This document shows positions 14,577-18,964 of a stretch of DNA of 18,964 nucleotides, one piece after another. This DNA comes from GCA-2746795 sp964643965 (GTDB taxonomy: Bacteria; Chloroflexota; Anaerolineae; Promineifilales; Promineifilaceae): positions 1-18,964 of the forward strand of contig CAZXVH010000104.1 of assembly GCA_964643965.1 (NCBI GenBank), written 5' to 3'. The first letter of the stretch is position 1. Each line of letters opens with the position of its first letter. The notes under the pieces were generated by a model. It was given only the letters and a program-made list of their open reading frames with translations, was not told where the DNA came from and did not search any database. Position numbers and translations under genes: made by a program.

Positions 14577-15104
14577 CTATTCATTTTGTGGCGCAATTTG
14601 CTTGATAACCCGGCCGGGACTGGTCAGGGAGATGCCTTGATTGTTGGCGGTATTGAGCATAATCGCCTCCACAATCGGTTCAAAGACGGGCTGCTCAGCC
14701 ACCCACTCCACGATGAAGTTAGTGCCCAATCCCCCACTTTGTTCTTGCGCCTCGACAAAGAAGTCCGTAGCGGCCAGCGGCGCCAACGGGCGCGGCTCCG
14801 TCACATATTCTCTGAGCAGTTGGCCCTGAGTATCGTAATATCTGACCGAGGTTAAGATGATGGGGTGGTCAAAATCGGTGTTGTGGACGGTTAAGGTCAC
14901 GGCCAGATCGAGGGTGCGGTTGCGGGCGATGCGCATTTCGGAGTAGGCTGGCACATAAATTGTCTGCCCCGTGGTCACATCCAAATCACGAAGCTGGATG
15001 GGCGACTGCTCGGGGGGTAGCGCTGGCTCAGACTCGTCTTGAAAGGTACAACTAACCAGTATGAGGGCTGTCAATAAGATCACAAGCCAGTTAAAGAAAC
15101 GCAT
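14577..15104 (-). CDS. DUF3124 lipoprotein
   Basis: Protein of 175 aa with a lipoprotein signal: a charged start, a hydrophobic core, then the lipobox LVSC with the lipidated cysteine at C19. The mature part fits DUF3124, seen in GQTIYVPAYSEM, then LAVTLTVHNTDFDHPI, then GGLGTNFIVEW, then EAIMLNTANNQGISLTSPGR. The function of this family is unknown; I expect an extracytoplasmic anchor or binding role. The ATG at 15104 has GGAG 7 bases upstream; an ATG 18 bases earlier would add MMWRVN and has no better site. It lies directly before the CPA2 antiporter, suggesting a functional link to ion transport or envelope stress. Confidence 0.85.
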   Translation of the reverse strand: MRFFNWLVILLTALILVSCTFQDESEPALPPEQSPIQLRDLDVTTGQTIYVPAYSEMRIARNRTLDLAVTLTVHNTDFDHPIILTSVRYYDTQGQLLREYVTEPRPLAPLAATDFFVEAQEQSGGLGTNFIVEWVAEQPVFEPIVEAIMLNTANNQGISLTSPGRVIKQIAPQNE

Positions 15105-15206
15105 GTTTACTCTCCACATCATTACCTCGCGTATTTGTTCACGGCTGCTCTCTTGATTTTAACGCCAGATGCTCATATTTGCTTGTGGTGTGGGAAACGG
15201 CCGTTG

Positions 15207-15338
15207 TCATCCCATAAAAATATTAAACACCAAGAATCCAGTAAAAGCCAGCGCACAAACGGCTATTAGAGCCAATACCAACAGGACTATTATGCTTATT
15301 AGCCAGGTGTATTTCTTATTCTGATCTGTGTTTGTCAT
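15207..15338 (-). CDS. Small single-span membrane peptide (43 aa)
   Basis: A small ORF with an excellent Shine-Dalgarno (GGAGG, 7 bases before ATG). It encodes MTNTDQNKKYTW, then a strongly hydrophobic helix from about residue 13 to 41 (LISIIVLLVLALIAVCALAF followed by TGFLVFNIFMG). The layout of polar N-terminus, lysine pair and single helix suggests a membrane-inserted regulatory or accessory peptide. I do not recognise the family. It lies between the glycine-zipper gene and the DUF3124 lipoprotein gene, in the same orientation, and the word ACGGCCGT occurs right after its stop. It could be chance, but the ribosome binding site argues against that. Confidence 0.65.
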   Translation of the reverse strand: MTNTDQNKKYTWLISIIVLLVLALIAVCALAFTGFLVFNIFMG

Positions 15339-15363
15339 TGTTCAGCCTCCTTTTTAATATGTA

Positions 15364-15570
15364 TTACTCATCTGTTTTATCGCGTTCTCTTTCTATCGCG
15401 ACACCAAGTCCTGCACCAAGTCCTGCACCAATCGCGATGCCCACCCCCATGCCCACGAGAAGATTATCCATGGCTACACCAACCCCCGCGCCGAGGACGA
15501 GGCCTATAGCAATGCCTATAGCCATATTGCTGCCAGTCCGTTTGAGTTGTTTTTTATTGTCGTTCATCAT
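15364..15570 (-). CDS. Glycine-zipper membrane protein (68 aa)
   Basis: Short protein with a charged head (MMNDNKKQLKRTGSN), two glycine-zipper helices and a charged tail (ERERDKTDE). The first helix is at about 17-33 (AIGIAIGLVLGAGVGVA) and the second at about 39-59 (VGMGVGIAIGAGLGAGLGVA). GxxxG spacing is typical of helices that pack tightly in membranes. The family function is unknown. Its ATG follows the stop of the ferritin-like mini-ORF without any gap (TAA then ATGATG), and AAGGA lies within that ORF's last codons, so translation is probably coupled. Inside the gene a 12-base unit (CACCAAGTCCTG on the plus strand) is tandemly repeated at 15403-15426. Confidence 0.8.
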   Translation of the reverse strand: MMNDNKKQLKRTGSNMAIGIAIGLVLGAGVGVAMDNLLVGMGVGIAIGAGLGAGLGVAIERERDKTDE

Positions 15571-15693
15571 TTACATTCCTTTCAGAATGCGATGCAGTTC
15601 ACGGGCATGACCCGCTTCATCAGCAGCCATTTCCTCAAGTTTTAACTTCAACTCAACATAGCCCAACTTGTCGGCCAACTCGGCGTGAACCAT
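15571..15693 (-). CDS. Ferritin/rubrerythrin-like helical fragment (40 aa)
   Basis: Encodes MVHAELADKLGYVELKLKLE followed by EMAADEAGHARELHRILKGM, an amphipathic helix carrying the E-D-E-x-x-H pattern of the metal-binding C-terminal helix of ferritin-like and rubrerythrin proteins. A GTG at 15705-15703 would extend it by four residues. A full ferritin-like domain needs about 130-150 residues, so this is either a decayed remnant or a mini-protein that must oligomerise. It lies 18 bases after the rtcB stop and in the same frame, and is joined end-to-start with the glycine-zipper gene. Coding is plausible from context; the function is inferred. Confidence 0.6.
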   Translation of the reverse strand: MVHAELADKLGYVELKLKLEEMAADEAGHARELHRILKGM

Positions 15694-15711
15694 ATAATTT
15701 TTCACACCTTC

Positions 15712-16869
15712 TTAAGAACTCTTTATCACCGCCAATGGTTTTAATTCCACTTCAATTTCCACCAAATCTTGCTGCAGAGCCATCACTTCCTCAATATCTT
15801 TGTAGGAGCCTGGCGCTTCATCCAGATCCCTTTTATGGCGCAGGGCGTGAATGACGCCCAACTCCTCAAGCTGCGCCTTTTCCTCATCAAGGTCTAGCGT
15901 TCTGCGCGCTTGGGCACGGCTCATGATTCGGCCGGCGCCGTGAGAACAGGAATTAAACGAAAGCGGATTGCCCTTCCCTGTTACCAGGTACGAACTGGTA
16001 CCTTGGGAACCTGGGATCATCCCCCACTCTCCCTTCTCGGCTCTTGTGGCCCCTTTTCTATGCACCATCACTTTTTCCCCATAATGCGTTTCCAAAGCGG
16101 CGAAGTTATGCGGCTTATTGATGAAATTTGAAAATTCCACGGTTGGAATAACTTCGGTAAATGCTTCTTTTACTCTTTCCATCATCAGTTTTCGGTTTTG
16201 CAGAGCGAACTCGATACAGTAGTTCATTTCTTTAAAATAATGATCATATCCCTCTGTACCGCGCAGGAAATAGGAAAGATCTTTTGGCACATCATCTTGA
16301 CGTTTTTTAGTTTCTTCTATCGCTTTTTTATGATAATGATTGGCTACTGTGAACCCAACATTCCGCGAACCCGAATGCACCATAATCCAGATGTAACCAT
16401 CAGAACCAAGTTGGATCTCAATGAAATGGTTGCCGCCACCCAACGTTCCTATTTGGCGACGGCCGCTCTCATATTCCTGGGAAACGATTGGCAGCCCATC
16501 TTCTAAAGGGGGCATCCACGCTTCATCCTGCTTTTCTGTGTGATGATTAAACCCTACCGGCACAGTTTCACGGATTTTACCCATCACTTCTTTTAGCGCT
16601 TCACGTTCAATATGGTGCAAATTTGTTCTTAAAGAACACATGCCACAGCCAATATCTACGCCCACAGCGTTGGGAACGATGGCATCTTTGGCGGCCAAAA
16701 TCCCCCCGATAGGCATGCCATAGCCTAGATGGGCGTCCGGCATAATTGCGATATGGCTAAACGCAATAGGGAGATTGGCTAAATCTTTGGCCTGTTCTAA
16801 GGTGCCTTCTTCAATATCATCAAGCCATAACTTGATTGGTATTCTTTCTGTCGTTATTACTTTTTGCAT
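15712..16869 (-). CDS. rtcB: RNA-splicing ligase RtcB
   Basis: GTP- and Mn2+-dependent RNA ligase of 385 aa that joins 2',3'-cyclic phosphate or 3'-phosphate ends to 5'-OH ends, acting in tRNA or stress-damaged RNA repair. Metal-binding and catalytic residues match E. coli RtcB: D72 and C75 (GVDIGCGM), H148 (GTLGGGNHFIE), H165 (MVHSGSRN), H254 (NKPHNF) and guanylylated H310 (SCSHGAGRIMSRAQA). I chose the ATG at 16869, which has GAGGA 6 bases upstream; a TTG 15 bases earlier is in frame but unsupported. No archease or RtcA gene is nearby. It heads an operon of small membrane/stress genes and a CPA2 antiporter. Leader element copy B lies 96 bases upstream. Confidence 0.96.
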   Translation of the reverse strand: MQKVITTERIPIKLWLDDIEEGTLEQAKDLANLPIAFSHIAIMPDAHLGYGMPIGGILAAKDAIVPNAVGVDIGCGMCSLRTNLHHIEREALKEVMGKIRETVPVGFNHHTEKQDEAWMPPLEDGLPIVSQEYESGRRQIGTLGGGNHFIEIQLGSDGYIWIMVHSGSRNVGFTVANHYHKKAIEETKKRQDDVPKDLSYFLRGTEGYDHYFKEMNYCIEFALQNRKLMMERVKEAFTEVIPTVEFSNFINKPHNFAALETHYGEKVMVHRKGATRAEKGEWGMIPGSQGTSSYLVTGKGNPLSFNSCSHGAGRIMSRAQARRTLDLDEEKAQLEELGVIHALRHKRDLDEAPGSYKDIEEVMALQQDLVEIEVELKPLAVIKSS

Positions 16870-16947
16870 AGCTTGTCCTCTCAACTTGTTTTCTTTGTAA
16901 CTCAGATTGTTAATCCGACCTACGATTTAATTCTCAACAGGCAGTGT

Positions 16948-16965
16948 ACCAAGAGTCACCTTGGT
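16948..16965 (-). promoter_or_regulatory. Small inverted repeat in the rtcB leader
   Basis: ACCAAG and CTTGGT are perfect 6-bp arms around a 6-base loop, directly after leader element copy B and about 80 bases before the rtcB ATG. It may be an operator or RNA hairpin; copy A has no equivalent at this place. Confidence 0.35.
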
Positions 16966-17045
16966 TGTCGTCGGCTGGATGATGATTTTCCTCTCAACAA
17001 AAAAGACCACCCTGAGGTGGCCTTCTCAACATTTGATGAGGGTGG
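16965..17045 (-). repeat. Leader element copy B (hairpin with conserved flanks)
   Basis: Second copy of the element at 5252-5330, same orientation. It shares TCATCAAATGTTGAGAAG before the hairpin, TCTTTTTTGTTGAG after it, then AAAATCA and the terminal GCCGACGACAA. The hairpin core differs from copy A, yet pairing is kept. It ends 96 bases upstream of rtcB and begins 87 bases after the DUF433 stop, so it could belong to either transcript. Confidence 0.75.
17003..17024 (-). terminator. Hairpin plus U-tract of copy B
   Basis: On the minus strand AAGGCCACC pairs with GGTGGTCTT over the loop TCAG. One pair is G-U, which would be an A-C mismatch on the plus strand, so the RNA is probably made from the minus strand. 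A T-run follows immediately. It has the form of an intrinsic terminator and could end DUF433 transcription or attenuate rtcB. Confidence 0.7.
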
Positions 17046-17131
17046 GCATTTAACTTCCGGCTGATAAAAAGCCACCCTGGCCTGGAATCAGCGTATTGCC
17101 CAGCATATTTGGAACCAGTCGATTGATTATT

Positions 17132-17323
17132 TTAGACAGCATAGCGTAATGCCTGCTGAATATCGTCCGTTTCCAGATAGGGATAAGCATTAATAATTTC
17201 TTTAATTGTCATTCCATTTGCTATCAAGTTTAAGAGTAAGGCCACCGTCACCCGCATCCCTCGGATACAAGCACGGCCTCCCATTATTTGAGGATCAAAT
17301 GTAATTCGATCAAATTGATTCAT
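17132..17323 (-). CDS. DUF433 protein (antitoxin-like), without an adjacent toxin
   Basis: Protein of 63 aa matching DUF433: DRITFDPQIMGGRACIRGMR then VTVALLLNLIANGMTIKEII and a final DDIQQALRYA. The fold is a winged-helix-like DNA-binding domain, and members commonly precede a DUF5615 PIN-like toxin gene in toxin-antitoxin pairs. Here the 86 bases after the stop contain no such gene; leader element B and rtcB follow. It may be an orphan antitoxin or a repressor. I chose the ATG at 17323; earlier in-frame ATGs at 17338 and 17383 add unconserved residues. The promoter at 17366-17393 places the transcript start near 17359. Confidence 0.85.
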   Translation of the reverse strand: MNQFDRITFDPQIMGGRACIRGMRVTVALLLNLIANGMTIKEIINAYPYLETDDIQQALRYAV

Positions 17324-17365
17324 GGTAATGATTCCCATTTGAGTATGTTTCTCAGTATTGACTTG

Positions 17366-17393
17366 ATTGTACGACTTGAACACCTATTGTCAA
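17366..17393 (-). promoter_or_regulatory. Sigma70-type promoter for the DUF433 gene
   Basis: On the minus strand TTGACA (17393-17388) and TACAAT (17371-17366) are separated by 16 bases, close to consensus in both boxes. The predicted start is about 36 bases before the DUF433 ATG. Confidence 0.65.
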
Positions 17394-17471
17394 TTTTTCC
17401 CAGTATGCGCCTAATTCTTTGGCGAAACCGCTCTCCCGCCGCTTCGCCTCTGTCTAATGAGTGCATTTGCG

Positions 17472-18764
17472 TCAGCGAGCCAACGCCGCCTCGGCATCCA
17501 ACGACAACACAGCGCTGTCATCATCATAGGCCAGCAGTTCAGCGTACCGCCCCCAATTGACGATTGTTTCCAACTGCCGCTCTGCTTCCGGCGGCGGAAA
17601 TTCCAATTCCAGGGCGGCTTGCACGACATCCCAATCCAGCGCCTGTCTGTTCGTCGCCTGTATCAGCTCCAGCACCCATTTGAAGATGGGTAGACGATGG
17701 ATGCGGCTGGCGAATATCTCCTTACGCGCCAAGATAGAGGCTTCAGCAAAGGTTTCGCCCAGCGCCGTCAGCGTGATGTCCCCCTTTTCCACGGTGGCAA
17801 AACGCAGCAGTTCGGCCGTTTCCACCAAACTAAGTAGATCGTCGGAGATTAGCCCCAATTCCTCTGCCAGCCGGTAGATGTCGGCTCGTTGCTGGGGCGC
17901 TTCGGTTAATCGCTCCAGCAGCGCCGCCAGATCACTGATAGCCACATGGGGCAGGCTGCGGGTCGGCCCTGGCTCGCCAGGCGCCGTGCCGATTTCTACC
18001 GCTTCCGGCTGCGTTTGGCCAGCCAGGATGCCGTACACCTGATCGACCAAGGCTTGAAATTCGGCCGATTTACGCTGGCGCGGATGGGGCAGGAGAACAG
18101 GTAGATCGGCGATGATGCGACCTGGGTTTTTGTCCATGAGGACAATGCGGTCGGCCATGAAGACCGCCTCTTCGATGTTGTGACTGACCATTAAAATCGC
18201 TTTGGTGGGGATGAGGCTGCCCGTCCACAGTTCTAGCAGTTCACCGCGCAGCGCTTCAGCGCTGAGAATATCTAAGGCGGAGAATGGTTCGTCCAGGCAG
18301 AGTAGCTCCGGTTCATTGACGATGGCGCGGGCAAAGCCCACCTTTTGGCGCATACCACCCGACAGTTCGCGGGGATAGGCGCTCTCAAAACCGTCCAGCC
18401 CCACGCGATCAATCGCTTCTTCGGCTCGTAGGTTGCGCTCCGCCGCCGGGACGCCTTTCGCTTTCAAGGCGAGGGCGACGTTTTCTAGCACGGTCAGCCA
18501 GGGGAAGAGGGCGAAGGTTTGGAAGACGATGGTGGTATGGGGATTGACGCCGCGCAACGGCCGTCCTCGATACAATACCTCGCCCCCTGTCGCCGTTTGC
18601 AAGCCAGCGATAATGCGCAGCAACGTGCTTTTGCCGCAGCCAGACGGCCCCAGCAGCGCCATAAACTCCCCTTCCTGCAACGTTAAATCCACATTTTCAA
18701 CGGCCATAAAGCGGCGCTCGCCACTGCCGTACTCCATAGATACCTGGTTTAATTGCAAAAGCAT
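17472..18764 (-). CDS. NitT/TauT-type ABC transporter ATPase with C-terminal AAA-associated domain
   Basis: ATP-hydrolysing subunit of 430 aa for an importer of the nitrate/sulfonate/taurine class. Walker A GPSGCGKST is at 39-47, the Q-loop glutamine is Q82, signature LSGGMRQKVGFARAI is at 134-148, Walker B LLCLDEP is at 154-160 and switch histidine H195 is in MVSHNIEEA. Residues 270-415 form the AAA-associated C-terminal domain (ISDLAALLERLTEAP, then DITLTALGETFAEASI, then RKEIFASRIHRLP), present in a known subset of these ATPases and probably regulatory. The substrate is not identifiable. GAGG precedes the ATG. It follows the permease gene after a 145-base gap holding a palindromic repeat. 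Confidence 0.94.
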   Translation of the reverse strand: MLLQLNQVSMEYGSGERRFMAVENVDLTLQEGEFMALLGPSGCGKSTLLRIIAGLQTATGGEVLYRGRPLRGVNPHTTIVFQTFALFPWLTVLENVALALKAKGVPAAERNLRAEEAIDRVGLDGFESAYPRELSGGMRQKVGFARAIVNEPELLCLDEPFSALDILSAEALRGELLELWTGSLIPTKAILMVSHNIEEAVFMADRIVLMDKNPGRIIADLPVLLPHPRQRKSAEFQALVDQVYGILAGQTQPEAVEIGTAPGEPGPTRSLPHVAISDLAALLERLTEAPQQRADIYRLAEELGLISDDLLSLVETAELLRFATVEKGDITLTALGETFAEASILARKEIFASRIHRLPIFKWVLELIQATNRQALDWDVVQAALELEFPPPEAERQLETIVNWGRYAELLAYDDDSAVLSLDAEAALAR

Positions 18765-18782
18765 TTTTGCCTCACTTTTAAA

Positions 18783-18800
18783 ATTGGACCAATCTCCAAT
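18783..18800. repeat. Short inverted repeat before the ABC ATPase gene
   Basis: ATTGGA and TCCAAT form perfect 6-bp arms around 6 bases, 18 bases upstream of the ATPase ATG and next to the larger palindrome. It may be an operator or part of the same repeat. Confidence 0.35.
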
Positions 18801-18803
18801 TTT

Positions 18804-18866
18804 TCCGCAGATTTCGCAGATGACACAGATTTTTTCTTAATCTGCGAAATCTACGTCATCTGCGGA
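18804..18866. repeat. Palindromic CGCAGAT repeat between permease and ATPase genes
   Basis: Outer arms TCCGCAGAT and ATCTGCGGA enclose tandem variants of CGCAGAT on the left and its complement on the right, around a T-rich loop near 18831-18837. Inside, ATTTCGCAGAT (18811-18821) pairs perfectly with ATCTGCGAAAT (18840-18850), and GATGAC (18819-18824) pairs with GTCATC (18855-18860). Two exclusive foldings therefore exist. It resembles dispersed CGCAGATT-type repeats that I have seen in other environmental genomes. It may also act as an RNA stem setting relative expression of the two genes. Confidence 0.7.
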
Positions 18867-18909
18867 CAATTTTCTTGTTTTTTGTACAAGGATTTGGTTG
18901 GTAAGTTAT

Positions 18910-18964
18910 TTACTCCATGCGATATTTTTCTTCAGCCAGGCGGTACAGCGGCCGCCACAGCAGC
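18910..18964 (-). CDS. ABC transporter permease, C-terminal end (partial)
   Basis: Only the last 17 codons are in the window, reading LLWRPLYRLAEEKYRME and TAA. The W-R-P-L-Y-R-L-A-E pattern is the usual cytoplasmic end of NitT/TauT-family permeases (SsuC/TauC/NrtB-like). This fits the ATPase gene that follows in the same orientation. Confidence 0.75.
   Translation of the reverse strand, partial: LLWRPLYRLAEEKYRME

Noticed and set aside
15332..15610. Plus-strand 92-codon frame with alternating Pro/Ala/Met/Thr
   Set aside because: Its repetitive product mirrors the glycine-zipper gene on the other strand, which has the better start and a known sequence style.
5252..17045. The repeated element as part of a CRISPR array or an insertion-sequence end
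   Set aside because: Only two copies nearly 12 kb apart, no spacer periodicity, no transposase and no terminal inverted repeats around a coding region.
1..18964. tRNA, rRNA, CRISPR, integrase or phage genes
   Set aside because: None seen on either strand; gaps are all below 300 bases and none shows a cloverleaf with a T-loop GTTC box in the right place.

Overview
This is a bacterial chromosome window in which nearly every gene lies on the minus strand, so read biologically it runs from high to low coordinates. The host is probably a mid-GC environmental bacterium. Chloroflexota is my tentative guess; no rRNA or marker gene is present to confirm it. The window is a visible mosaic. Bases 1-5.2 kb and 12.5-19 kb share a base composition and are rich in the palindrome CGGCCG, often as ACGGCCGT. 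Bases 5.4-8.2 kb are clearly AT-richer, lack that word, and carry genes resembling Bacteroidota proteins. Bases 8.4-12.5 kb are GC-rich and carry acnA plus an MFS gene with a proteobacterial look.

Layout in transcription order (minus strand): (i) 18.96-17.5 kb: the last residues of a NitT/TauT-type ABC permease, a palindromic repeat, and the matching ATPase with a C-terminal AAA-associated domain. (ii) 17.3 kb: an orphan DUF433 gene with a good sigma70-type promoter. (iii) 16.9-12.6 kb: a probable stress operon of rtcB, a 40-codon ferritin-like fragment, a glycine-zipper protein, a 43-aa membrane peptide, a DUF3124 lipoprotein and a CPA2 cation:proton antiporter with RCK domains. The second, third and fourth of these are very small. 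(iv) 12.5-8.4 kb: acnA (aconitase) overlapping an MFS transporter. (v) 8.2-5.5 kb: a redox operon of NADPH-FMN reductase, NTF2-like protein, DsbA-family protein, a gutted 2,3-butanediol dehydrogenase pseudogene and dps. (vi) 5.2 kb to base 1: a universal stress protein gene heading a complete N-type ATPase operon in the canonical order atpD-C-Q-R-B-E-F-A, with atpA running off the window.

The most interesting item is a pair of roughly 80-bp elements (5252-5330 and 16965-17045). They lie in the same orientation, 70-96 bases upstream of the uspA/N-ATPase operon and of rtcB. Flanks are nearly identical, while the central hairpin differs in sequence but keeps its pairing through compensatory changes and is followed by a U-tract. 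This could be a shared leader RNA or attenuator, or a terminator-bearing dispersed repeat. Other points worth a second look are the ferritin-like mini-ORF in frame just after the rtcB stop, the butanediol dehydrogenase remnant, the twin palindromes at 8281-8317, and the HIP1-like enrichment of ACGGCCGT.
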